Positions 41,359-49,447 of a stretch of DNA of 64,000 nucleotides are shown here, piece after piece. The stretch lies in the NCBI RefSeq assembly GCF_014647875.1, contig NZ_BMQA01000006.1:1-64000 (forward strand), given 5' to 3'. Position 1 is the first letter of the stretch; each line of letters begins with the position of its first letter. Made by a program: the position numbers and the translations under genes. The notes under the pieces were generated by a model. It was given only the letters and a program-made list of their open reading frames with translations, did not search any database and had not been told where the DNA came from. The stretch is from Streptomyces brasiliensis (lineage in GTDB: Bacteria > Actinomycetota > Actinomycetes > Streptomycetales > Streptomycetaceae).

Positions 41359-42481
41359 GGCGGGCGCGGACGGCACCCCGCCGGCACCGACGAGCGTCCC
41401 CACCCCCGCCCGGCGCCAGTCCCGCGGACGACTCCACCCGGGCGCCTGGTGGCTCTGGTCCCTCTCCCTCGGCACCGCAGCAACCCGCACCACCAACCCC
41501 CTCCTCCTGGCCCTCCTCATAGCCACAGCGGGCTACGTAGTGGCCACGCACCGCACCACCGCCCCCTGGTCCCGCTCCTACTCGGCCTTCGCCAAACTCG
41601 CGCTCGCCGTCCTGCTCGTCCGCCTCGCCTTCGCCGTGGTCCTCGGTTCCCCCATCCCCGGCACCCACACCCTCGTCACCCTCCCCGAAGTCCCCCTCCC
41701 CCACTGGGCGCAGGGCATCCGCCTGGGCGGCCGGGTCACAGCCGAATCACTCGTCTTCGCCCTCTACGACGGCCTCCGCCTCGCCACCCTCCTCATCTGC
41801 ATAGGCGCGGCGAACGCCCTCGCCAACCCGGCCCGGCTCCTCAAGTCCCTCCCCGGCGCGCTCTACGAAATGGGCGTGGCCGTGGTCGTCGCGCTCACCT
41901 TCGCGCCCAACCTCATCGCCGACGTCCAGCGGCTGCGCGCCGCCCGTCGGCTCCGCGGCCGCCCCGACAGCGGCATCCGCGGTCTCCTCCAGGTCGGCCT
42001 CCCCGTCCTCGAAGGTGCCCTGGAACGGTCCGTCTCCCTCGCCGCCGCGATGGACGCCCGTGGATACGGCCGTACCGCCGAGGTCCCCGCCCCCGTCCGC
42101 CGTACGACCACCGCCCTCACGCTCGGCGGCCTGCTGGGCGTCTGCGCGGGAACGTACGGACTGCTCACCGCCGAGGGCGGCACCTACGGTCTGCCCGTGC
42201 TGTTCGCCGGAGTCGTCGCCGCTCTCGCGGGTCTGCGTCTCGGCGGCCGCCGCTCGCCGCGCACCCGGTACCGCCCCGACCCCTGGGACATGCGCGCCTG
42301 GCTGGTCACCGCGTCCGGCGTCGCCGTCGCCGCGCTGCTCTCCCTCGCGTCCGTGCGCGACTCCTCCACCCTGCACCCCGGTGTCGTCCCGCTCACCGCG
42401 CCCACCCTGCCCCTGTGGCCCGCGGCGGCCGTACTCCTCGCCCTGTTGCCCGCCTTCGTCGTACCCCGGGAGCCGTCGTGA
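41318..42481 (+). CDS. ECF transporter T component (CbiQ/EcfT-like)
   Basis: A 387-residue energy-coupling transmembrane protein. Family homology runs from about residue 38 (HPGAWWLWSLSL) with five to seven helices and the two coupling motifs AARRLRG (ARG-type, near residue 211) and AMDARGYG (near 247) that contact the ATPases. It links the S component to the ATPases in B12 uptake. The start is uncertain: the only ATG in frame, 41318, lies in a short repeat, and the first ~35 residues are Pro/Arg/Gly-rich without family similarity. GTGA overlap with the next gene. Confidence 0.85.
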   Translation: MGAPPPGRSRAWGRAGADGTPPAPTSVPTPARRQSRGRLHPGAWWLWSLSLGTAATRTTNPLLLALLIATAGYVVATHRTTAPWSRSYSAFAKLALAVLLVRLAFAVVLGSPIPGTHTLVTLPEVPLPHWAQGIRLGGRVTAESLVFALYDGLRLATLLICIGAANALANPARLLKSLPGALYEMGVAVVVALTFAPNLIADVQRLRAARRLRGRPDSGIRGLLQVGLPVLEGALERSVSLAAAMDARGYGRTAEVPAPVRRTTTALTLGGLLGVCAGTYGLLTAEGGTYGLPVLFAGVVAALAGLRLGGRRSPRTRYRPDPWDMRAWLVTASGVAVAALLSLASVRDSSTLHPGVVPLTAPTLPLWPAAAVLLALLPAFVVPREPS

Positions 42482-44145
42482 TCCGCTTCGAGGATGTCAG
42501 CGTGACGTACGACGGCGCCGCCGAACCCACGGTCCGTGGAGTCGACTTCGAGGTGCCGGAAGGCGAACTCGTCCTACTCGTCGGGCCGTCCGGCGTCGGC
42601 AAGTCGACCGTGCTCGGCGCGGTCGGCGGACTCGTGCCGCACTTCACCGGCGGCACTCTGCGCGGCCGGGTCACTGTGGCCGGCCGTGACACCCGTACGC
42701 ACAAGCCGCGTGAACTCGCCGACGTCGTCGGCACGGTGGGGCAGGACCCGCTCGCGCACTTCGTGACGGACACGGTCGAGGACGAACTCGCCTACGGCAT
42801 GGAGTCGTTGGGCATCGCGCCGAACGTGATGCGACGCCGGGTGGAGGAGACCCTGGACCTGCTCGGGCTCGCCGATCTGCGCGACCGGCCCATCGCCACG
42901 CTCTCCGGCGGCCAGCAGCAGCGGGTCGCGATCGGCTCGGTCCTCACCCCGCACCCCGGCGTCCTGGTCCTCGACGAGCCGACGTCGGCTCTCGACCCGG
43001 CCGCGGCGGAGGAGGTCCTCGCGGTTCTGCAGCGCCTCGTGCACGACCTCGGTACGACCGTACTGATGGCCGAGCACCGGCTCGAGCGGGTGATCCAGTA
43101 CGCCGACCAGGTCGTCCTCATGCCCGAACCGGGAGCCGCGCCCGTCCTCGGCACTCCGGCCGAGGTCATGGCCGTCTCCCCGGTGTACCCGCCGGTCGTC
43201 GGCCTGGGCCGCCTCGCGGGCTGGTCCCCCCTCCCCCTCACCGTCCGCGACGCCCGCCGCCGGGCCACCGACCTGCGCACGCGCCTGGCCGACCGCGAGG
43301 CACCCCGCGCGCAGCCAGGTCCGGCACCTGCGCCACCCGTCCTCCCGTCCCCCCGCCGCTTCCTCCGCAAGCGCACCCCCGACCCGGCTCCCGCACAGAT
43401 CGCCGAAGTCCGCTCCCTCGCCGTCCGCAGGGGCCGCGTCGACGCTCTGCGCAACGTCGGCCTCTCCGTCGCCCCCGGCGAGACCGTCGCGCTGATGGGC
43501 CGTAACGGTGCCGGAAAGTCGACGCTGCTGAGCGCTCTCGTCGGGCTCGTCGAACCCACCACCGGTTCCGTCCGCGTCGGCGGAGCCGTTCCGCATCGCG
43601 CCGCGCCCCGCGACCTGGTGCGCCGCGTCGGGCTCGTGCCGCAGGAGCCGCGTGATCTGCTGTACGCCGACACGGTCGCCGCCGAGTGCACCGCCGCCGA
43701 GCGGGACGCGGGCGCCGGCCCGGGGACGTGCCGGGCACTGGTGTCGGTCCTCCTCCCGGGCGTCGCCGACGACGTTCACCCCCGCGACCTCTCCGAGGGC
43801 CAGCGCCTCGCGCTCGCCCTGTCCGTCGTCCTGACCGCACGCCCGCCCCTGCTCCTCCTCGACGAGCCGACGCGTGGGCTGGACTACGCGGCGAAGGCCC
43901 GGCTGGTCGCCGTACTGCGCGAACTCGCCGCCGAGGGGCACGCCATCGTGCTGGCCACGCACGACGTGGAGCTGGCCGCGGAGATCGCCCACCGGGTGGT
44001 GCTGCTGGCCGACGGTGAGGTCATCGCGGACGGCCCGACGTCCGGCATCGTCGTCTCCTCACCGTCCTTCGCCCCGCAGGTCACCAAGATCCTCGCCCCG
44101 CAGGAGTGGCTCACGGTGGCCCAGGTCCGGGAGGCGCTCGCATGA
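42478..44145 (+). CDS. ECF transporter fused A-A' ATPase
   Basis: A 555-residue protein with two ABC ATPase domains. Domain 1: Walker A GPSGVGKST near 39-47, signature LSGGQQQRVAIG, Walker B VLVLDEPTSALDP. Domain 2: Walker A GRNGAGKST near 341-349, a degenerate signature LSEGQRLALALS, and Walker B LLLLDEPTRGLDY. A Pro-rich linker (about 280-310) joins them. It is the fused version of EcfA and EcfA', giving ATP energy to the T component. GTG start overlapping the T-component stop; ATGA overlap with the S component. Confidence 0.92.
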   Translation: MIRFEDVSVTYDGAAEPTVRGVDFEVPEGELVLLVGPSGVGKSTVLGAVGGLVPHFTGGTLRGRVTVAGRDTRTHKPRELADVVGTVGQDPLAHFVTDTVEDELAYGMESLGIAPNVMRRRVEETLDLLGLADLRDRPIATLSGGQQQRVAIGSVLTPHPGVLVLDEPTSALDPAAAEEVLAVLQRLVHDLGTTVLMAEHRLERVIQYADQVVLMPEPGAAPVLGTPAEVMAVSPVYPPVVGLGRLAGWSPLPLTVRDARRRATDLRTRLADREAPRAQPGPAPAPPVLPSPRRFLRKRTPDPAPAQIAEVRSLAVRRGRVDALRNVGLSVAPGETVALMGRNGAGKSTLLSALVGLVEPTTGSVRVGGAVPHRAAPRDLVRRVGLVPQEPRDLLYADTVAAECTAAERDAGAGPGTCRALVSVLLPGVADDVHPRDLSEGQRLALALSVVLTARPPLLLLDEPTRGLDYAAKARLVAVLRELAAEGHAIVLATHDVELAAEIAHRVVLLADGEVIADGPTSGIVVSSPSFAPQVTKILAPQEWLTVAQVREALA

Positions 44146-44978
44146 CCACCACCGCGAGCCCCACTCCGCAAGCCCGCCCCGTCCGCCTCGGCCCCCGCTC
44201 CACCGCCGCCCTCCTCCTGGTCGGCGCCGTCGGTGTCGTCGCGTTCGGCTGGCCCTTTCTCGCGCCGCCGTCCTCGCAGATCGGCGCGCACGCACAGGAC
44301 GCGCCCTGGCTGTTCGCGGGGCTGCTGGCGCTCCTCGTGGCGGTGGTCGCGGCGACGATCTCCGAGTCGGGGCTCGGTCCGAAGGCGGTGGCCATGCTGG
44401 GCGTGCTCGCCGCGACCGGGGCCGCGCTGCGGCCGATCGGGGCCGGCACGGCCGGGATCGAGCCGATGTTCTTCCTGATGGTGCTGAGCGGACGCGTCCT
44501 CGGCCCGGGCTTCGGCTTCACACTCGGCTCGCTCACCATGTTCGCGTCGGCGCTGCTCACAGGCGGGGTGGGCCCCTGGATGCCGTTCCAGATGCTGGCG
44601 ATGGGCTGGTTCACCATGGGGGCCGGGCTGCTGCCGGCGCCGGACCGGCTGCGCGGCCGCGCCGAACTCGCCCTGCTCGCCTGCTACGGCTTCCTGGCCG
44701 CGTTCGCCTACGGCACGGTCATGAACCTCGCGGGCTGGCCCTTCATGGGCGCCCTCGCCTCGAACATCGCCTTCGACGCGCACGCCGGCGTCCCCGCCAA
44801 CCTGGCCCGTTTCGTCGCGTACTGCCTGGCCACCTCGCTGGGCTGGGACCTGGGCCGGGCCGTCTGCACCGTCGTACTGACCCTCGCACTCGGCCCGGCG
44901 CTGCTGCGCGCGCTGCGCCGGGCCACACGACGGGCCGCCTTCGAGACCGGGGCCACATTCGAGGCTCCGGAACCGTGA
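44142..44978 (+). CDS. ECF transporter S component, predicted cobalamin-specific
   Basis: A 278-residue protein with six to seven predicted helices. The ARPVRLGPRSTAALLLVGAV N-terminal helix, LGPGFGFTLGSLTMFASALL and GPWMPFQMLAMGWFTMGAG stretches are typical of EcfS proteins of the Htsa/CbrT-like type. Together with the cobalamin riboswitch this predicts specificity for B12 or a corrinoid rather than cobalt ion (no CbiN/CbiM features). Its ATG overlaps the ATPase stop as ATGA. Confidence 0.85.
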   Translation: MTTTASPTPQARPVRLGPRSTAALLLVGAVGVVAFGWPFLAPPSSQIGAHAQDAPWLFAGLLALLVAVVAATISESGLGPKAVAMLGVLAATGAALRPIGAGTAGIEPMFFLMVLSGRVLGPGFGFTLGSLTMFASALLTGGVGPWMPFQMLAMGWFTMGAGLLPAPDRLRGRAELALLACYGFLAAFAYGTVMNLAGWPFMGALASNIAFDAHAGVPANLARFVAYCLATSLGWDLGRAVCTVVLTLALGPALLRALRRATRRAAFETGATFEAPEP

Positions 44979-45283
44979 AGCACCCCACATGACCCGGATC
45001 ACCTACGACGCCGGTTCGTAGTGCAACTTGTCCGATATGCACGGTAAGGCACCCCCATTGACCTGCGTTTTGCGAGCCAGGTCACACAGCCGACCTTTGC
45101 CGCCAATTCGGCCACAACTAGTAAAAGGGGTGATTGCGGACGATTCTCAGGCCTGCTTCTCTGGATCTCGTCGCAAGGCACCGGCAAGCCCTCGAGGTCC
45201 GCGGAGCCAGGTGTACGCCCCCACCGACTCGATCGGGGATTCGGGCCCACCGCGACCCCTTGTCCCCGACGAAGAGGTTTTCT
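44979..45283 (+). other. 305-base leader region of the transglycosylase gene
   Basis: No gene is seen. The region is less G+C-rich around 45030-45140 (ATTGACCTGCG, CAACTAGTAAAAGGGG), which suits a promoter, and then has about 150 bases of G+C-rich leader before the start at 45284. A structured leader is possible; a c-di-AMP riboswitch was considered but the core was not convincing. Confidence 0.4.
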
Positions 45284-45700
45284 GTGTCCGTCTCCTTCAT
45301 CCGCCGCATCGCTTCCCCGAAGAAGGCCCTCGCCGCCGCCGCCGTGGCCGCCGCCACGGCCGGCATGGCTCTGACCTCGGTTCCCGCCCAGGCCGCCACG
45401 CCCACTTCGGCCTCCTCCGCTCAGGCGATCGCGCACAAGATGATCCCGGACGCCGCGCAGTTCAACGCGTTCAGCAAGATCGTTGAACACGAGAGCGGCT
45501 GGAACCACACCGCCACCAACGCCTCCTCCGGCGCCTACGGCCTGGTCCAGGCGCTGCCCGGCTCCAAGATGGCCTCGGCCGGCGCCGACTGGAAGACCAA
45601 CCCGGCCACCCAGATCAAGTGGGGCCTGGACTACATGAACACCCGCTACGGCAGCCCTGTCGACGCGTGGAACTTCTGGCAGACCAACCACTGGTACTGA
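45284..45700 (+). CDS. Small secreted transglycosylase-like (SLT) protein
   Basis: A 138-residue exported protein. A signal peptide at about 1-37 ends PAQAA; the rest is a short SLT/aggregation-promoting-factor-like domain with the catalytic Glu70 in KIVEHESGWN, then NASSGAYGLVQALPGSKMAS and IKWGLDYMNTRYGSPVDAWN. It should cut or remodel peptidoglycan glycan strands outside the cell. GTG start with GAAGAGG upstream. A strong terminator follows. Confidence 0.88.
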   Translation: MSVSFIRRIASPKKALAAAAVAAATAGMALTSVPAQAATPTSASSAQAIAHKMIPDAAQFNAFSKIVEHESGWNHTATNASSGAYGLVQALPGSKMASAGADWKTNPATQIKWGLDYMNTRYGSPVDAWNFWQTNHWY

Positions 45701-45720
45701 GCCGCCCCCCGCTCTCCGAC

Positions 45721-45749
45721 GCACCCCCGCCCCCACCGGGCGGGGGTGC
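45721..45749 (+). terminator. Strong terminator
   Basis: GCACCCCCGCCC at 45721-45732 pairs perfectly with GGGCGGGGGTGC at 45738-45749, 20 bases after the transglycosylase stop. Confidence 0.9.
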
Positions 45750-45815
45750 GTTCGTACGTCCGCCCGGCCGTGGTGAACTTGAGGCCCACTGATCGCCCGG
45801 CCGACCGGAGGACCG

Positions 45816-46502
45816 ATGGCGGCGACGACCGAGACGACCGGCCCCGCCCCGGAGGCCCGCGGCATCGGGCTCGTACCCGTGCTGTTGCTCCTGACCGTGG
45901 TGAGCGGACTGATCGACGCGGTGAGCTATCTCGGTCTCGGCCATGTCTTCACCGCCAACATGACCGGCAACGTGGTGGTGCTCGGCTTCGCCATGGCCGG
46001 TACGCCGGGCTTCTCGGTGGCGCACACGGCGACCTCGCTGGCCTGCTTCCTGGTCGGCGCGTATGCCGGCGGCCGGGTGGCCACGTGGTTCAAGGGCCGC
46101 TCGCGCCGGACCTGGGCGCGGGCGACGCTCGGTGTGGAGGCCGTGCTGGTGGGTGTGGCGGCCGCGGTGGCCTTCGCGGAGCCGCACGCGGACGCTACGA
46201 CGTACGCACTGATCGGTCTCACCGCCCTCGCCATGGGCATCCGCAACGCGACGGTCCGCAAGCTGGGCGTGCCCTCCCTGACGACGACCACGGTCCTCAC
46301 CACGACGATGACCGGCCTGGTCTCCGACGACCCCCACGGCGAAGGCCGCCATTTCCTCCGCCGCGCCGGCGCCGTCGTCGCCCTGCTGATCGGCGCCACG
46401 GCGGGCGGACTCCTCCTGCGCCACCAGGGCCTCGGCCTCCCGCTGCTGATCGCGGCGGTGACATCGGCCGTCCTGGCCCTGCTGACATCCGGACAGGACT
46501 GA
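45816..46502 (+). CDS. YoaK/DUF1275 family membrane protein
   Basis: A 228-residue membrane protein with six predicted helices and the DUF1275 signature GLIDAVSYLGLGHVFTANMTGNVVVLG at its start, followed by MGIRNATVRKLGVPSLTTTTVLTTTMTGL. The function of the family is unknown; transport is suspected. ATG start, standalone gene. Confidence 0.87.
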   Translation: MAATTETTGPAPEARGIGLVPVLLLLTVVSGLIDAVSYLGLGHVFTANMTGNVVVLGFAMAGTPGFSVAHTATSLACFLVGAYAGGRVATWFKGRSRRTWARATLGVEAVLVGVAAAVAFAEPHADATTYALIGLTALAMGIRNATVRKLGVPSLTTTTVLTTTMTGLVSDDPHGEGRHFLRRAGAVVALLIGATAGGLLLRHQGLGLPLLIAAVTSAVLALLTSGQD

Positions 46503-46567
46503 GAGCGATACCCGTCGATCACATCAGCGGGCGCTGACTTGGAGTGGGCTGCACCCCGGGGAGGACC

Positions 46568-47053
46568 ATGACTGACATCGGGTCGGCGCCCGCCCACGGG
46601 GCGCGAACCGGGCACTGCCTGTGCGGCTCGGTCGGTCACCGATTCGACGCGGAGCCCGAGACCGTCGTCCTGTGCCACTGCGGTCAGTGCCGGCGAAACA
46701 GCGGTGCTGCGTTCTCGGTCAATGTTCTGGTGGCGCGCGATTCCCTGGAAATCAAGGGAACGCCCAAGTCCTACCGGACCGTCGGAGCCGAGAACGGCAA
46801 CCTGCGGGACAGGCTTTTCTGCGGCGAGTGCGGTGCTCCGATCTTCGCGGTCCTTCACGAACGGCCCGATCTCGTCATCGTCAGAGCCGGAACCCTCGAC
46901 GACCCCACGGGGCTGAAGCCGTCCGCCGAGGTGTGGTGGCGCCGAGCCCAGGACTGGATCGAACCGGACCCGCACCGGGCGAGGTTCGACGGCAACGCGA
47001 ACAAGGAGTGGACCATGAGCAGCGCCGGCGGCCGCGGACCCGGCTGCCGGTGA
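46568..47053 (+). CDS. GFA (Gfa/CENP-V) zinc-fold protein
   Basis: A 161-residue protein with the Mss4-like zinc fold of the glutathione-dependent formaldehyde-activating family: GHCLCGSVGH, VVLCHCGQCRRNSGAAFS and LFCGECGAPIFA supply the Cys ligands. Most actinobacterial members lack a known substrate (mycothiol replaces glutathione). GGGGAGGACC precedes the ATG at 46568, preferred over the start 8 codons upstream. It converges on the GT87-PAP2 gene. Confidence 0.87.
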   Translation: MTDIGSAPAHGARTGHCLCGSVGHRFDAEPETVVLCHCGQCRRNSGAAFSVNVLVARDSLEIKGTPKSYRTVGAENGNLRDRLFCGECGAPIFAVLHERPDLVIVRAGTLDDPTGLKPSAEVWWRRAQDWIEPDPHRARFDGNANKEWTMSSAGGRGPGCR

Positions 47054-47078
47054 GCGACCGCGCACCCCCACCGCCGGG

Positions 47079-49112
47079 TCACCCGCTGCCCACGGTCACT
47101 CGACGTGCTTCCTCCCTCGCCGTCACCGCCGTGGCACTCCTCGCCCGCGGCCCCTGGAAGACGTACGACAGACCGAACCCCGCGCCCACGACCACCGCAC
47201 CGCCCACCGCGTCCAGCACCCAGTGGTTCCCCGTCGCCACGATCGCCGACACCGTGAACAGCGGGTGCAACAACCCCAGCGCCTTCATCCACCACTTCGG
47301 CGCCAGCACCGCGATCACCACCCCGCACCACAGCGACCAGCCGAAGTGCAGTGACGGCATCGCCGCGTACTGGTTGGTCAGCGCCGTCAGCGTGCCGTAG
47401 TCCGGCTTGGAGAAGTCCTGGACTCCGTGGACCGTGTCGATGATGCCCAGCGTCGGCATCAGGCGCGGCGGGGCGAGCGGGAACAGCCAGAAGCCGACCA
47501 GGGCCAGGAGCGTCGCGAAGCCCAGGGACGACCGCGCCCAGCGGTAGTCGACCGGGCGGCGCCAGTACAGCACGGCCAGCACGCTCAGCGGGACCACGAA
47601 GTGGAACGACTCGTAGTAGAAGTCGAAGAAGGCCCGCAGCCAGTCCACCTTCACCACCGCGTGGTTCACGGCGTGCTCGAGGTCGACGTGCAGGAAGCGT
47701 TCGACGTCGAGGAGCAGGTCGCCGTGGCGTTCCGCCGTCGCCCGCCCCTCCTCGTTGCTGCCGCCGGTCGCCGCCAGCCGCACCCGCTGATACGCGGCGT
47801 ACGTCACGCGGATCAGCAGCAGCTCCAGGAGCAGGTTCGGGCGCGTCAACACGCGGCGCAGGTAAGGAATCAAAGGAACGTGCCGGAAACGCGCCGGCAC
47901 CGGCTCCGCGTACTCCGTCGGTATCGGGGATCGGTAGTACGGCGACTCGCGGGACAGGAACGGTACGGCCGTCGCCGCCCCCACCGCCGCCAGCAGCACG
48001 ATGTTGTCCCGCAGCGGGTACACGACCGGCATGTTCGGCAGCATCATCTTCGCGGGGAGCGTGGTGACCAGGACCACCGCCACCGGCCAGACGTAGCGGT
48101 CCGAGGCTCGCTGGCCCACCCGGCCCACGACCGCCAGCAGGACCCACACCAACTGGTGCTGCCACGTCGTCGGGGAGACGACCACCGCCGCGCAGCCGGT
48201 GATCGCCACCGCGAGGAGGAGCTGGCCGTCGCGTGCGTAGTGGACGGCTCGGCGCAGGCCGAGAAAGGCGACCCCCGCGCCCAGCAGCAGGAAGAGAGCT
48301 ATCTCCAGCGGGCCGGTGAGGCCCACCCGCAGCAGCGCGCCGTGCAGGGACTGGTTGGCCAGGTCGTCCGCCTTGCCGCCCAGGCCCACCCCGGCCATGT
48401 GGTGGACCCAGTACGTGTACGAGTCGTGCGGCATCGCGGCCCAGGCGAGCACCGTCGCCGCAGTGAACGTGCCGACGGTGGACGCGGCCGCCCGGCGGCG
48501 GTCGGTCAGCCACAGGAGCGGGGCGAAGAGCAGGATCGTGGGCTGCAGCGCCGCCGCCATGCCTATGCACACGCCGCCGGCCCGTTCGCCGCGTACCGCG
48601 AAGCAGCCCAGCAGGACCAGGAGCACCGGGATGATGCTCGTCTGGCCCAGCCACAGGGTGCTGCGGACCGGGAGCGACAGCATCAGCAGGCTGATCGCGA
48701 CCGGTGCCGCCAGCAGCGAGGTGCGGCGGCTGACGGGCTGAGGCAGGGCTCGGGCGGCGACGACACCGAGCGCGACGACCAGGAGCAGCGTGCCGAACGT
48801 CCAGCCCCAGCCGAGTGCCTGCTCGGCGGAGCGGGTGAGCGGCTTGAGGACCAGGCCTCCGAAGGGGGTGCCGGTGAAGCGGCTGGAGTCGTAGAGCGAG
48901 CCGGTGACGTGCAGGACGCCGTCGGAGCCGACCCAGGTCTCCAGGTCCGTGAGTCTCTGTCCGCTGGGGGTGCTCAGGACGACGGCCATCTGCCGTACGG
49001 CGAGGACGGCGACCACCGCCCACAGTCCGAGCCGGACCGCCGTGAGACGTGGCCTGGCCGTCGCACCCCCGAAAGCATCCGCCGGTCGCCCGCTATGCTC
49101 CACGTTCGCCAC
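47079..49112 (-). CDS. Bifunctional GT87 glycosyltransferase / PAP2 phosphatase protein
   Basis: A 677-residue membrane protein. The N-terminal ~430 residues resemble polyprenyl-phosphate-mannose-dependent GT87 mannosyltransferases (DUF2029), with many helices and an Asp-containing first loop (TDLETWVGSDGVLHVTG). The C-terminal ~230 residues are a PAP2-like domain with SLHFGWSLW and the active-site GNHWVLDAVGG histidine-aspartate pair. The fusion is a known actinobacterial architecture and probably builds or dephosphorylates a lipid-linked mannoconjugate. GTG at 49112 chosen; the frame upstream is non-coding in character. Confidence 0.87.
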   Translation of the reverse strand: MANVEHSGRPADAFGGATARPRLTAVRLGLWAVVAVLAVRQMAVVLSTPSGQRLTDLETWVGSDGVLHVTGSLYDSSRFTGTPFGGLVLKPLTRSAEQALGWGWTFGTLLLVVALGVVAARALPQPVSRRTSLLAAPVAISLLMLSLPVRSTLWLGQTSIIPVLLVLLGCFAVRGERAGGVCIGMAAALQPTILLFAPLLWLTDRRRAAASTVGTFTAATVLAWAAMPHDSYTYWVHHMAGVGLGGKADDLANQSLHGALLRVGLTGPLEIALFLLLGAGVAFLGLRRAVHYARDGQLLLAVAITGCAAVVVSPTTWQHQLVWVLLAVVGRVGQRASDRYVWPVAVVLVTTLPAKMMLPNMPVVYPLRDNIVLLAAVGAATAVPFLSRESPYYRSPIPTEYAEPVPARFRHVPLIPYLRRVLTRPNLLLELLLIRVTYAAYQRVRLAATGGSNEEGRATAERHGDLLLDVERFLHVDLEHAVNHAVVKVDWLRAFFDFYYESFHFVVPLSVLAVLYWRRPVDYRWARSSLGFATLLALVGFWLFPLAPPRLMPTLGIIDTVHGVQDFSKPDYGTLTALTNQYAAMPSLHFGWSLWCGVVIAVLAPKWWMKALGLLHPLFTVSAIVATGNHWVLDAVGGAVVVGAGFGLSYVFQGPRARSATAVTAREEARRVTVGSG

Positions 49113-49447
49113 GCCTCGTCGGCCTCCCGCCCCGTCGTACCCGCACGTGCCCCGGAGAGAGACGCAGGCAATCCGTGCCTCACCTGACGTCTGCTCGCCT
49201 TTTGTCCGGATGACGATAGTGCTAGGGGGGTGCGGTTGCGTCCGTGCAGCGCGAGATGGATCACAGGGGCCTGTCCGGAAACAGGCACGGAGGCCGACAT
49301 AGGCACCTGCACAGGCCGGGGTTCGCTGCGCTGCGCATCGATATCTATACGTCACGTCAGCGAGGGACGTCCCTCTATGGTCGATTTTCGGTCCGCCATG
49401 GTGCGGGCCTTGCCCATGTCCCCGTCGAAAGGTGAGCGAGCGTCGCT
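49113..49447. other. 335-base divergent intergenic region
   Basis: It separates the GT87-PAP2 gene (minus) from the MHS transporter (plus). It holds a GCCTGT-CCGGAA-ACAGGC hairpin near 49269-49286, a relatively A+T-rich stretch (ATCGATATCTATACG near 49337-49351) that could contain the transporter promoter, and a GGGACGTCCC palindrome near 49364-49373. No convincing gene is seen. Confidence 0.4.

Noticed and set aside
45140..45283. Possible c-di-AMP (ydaO-type) riboswitch before the transglycosylase gene
   Set aside because: A GGAGCCAGG and a CGGGGATTCGG stretch faintly resemble the core, but the conserved GGAGGACCCA...GGGGUGAAUC order is not present, so no riboswitch was called.
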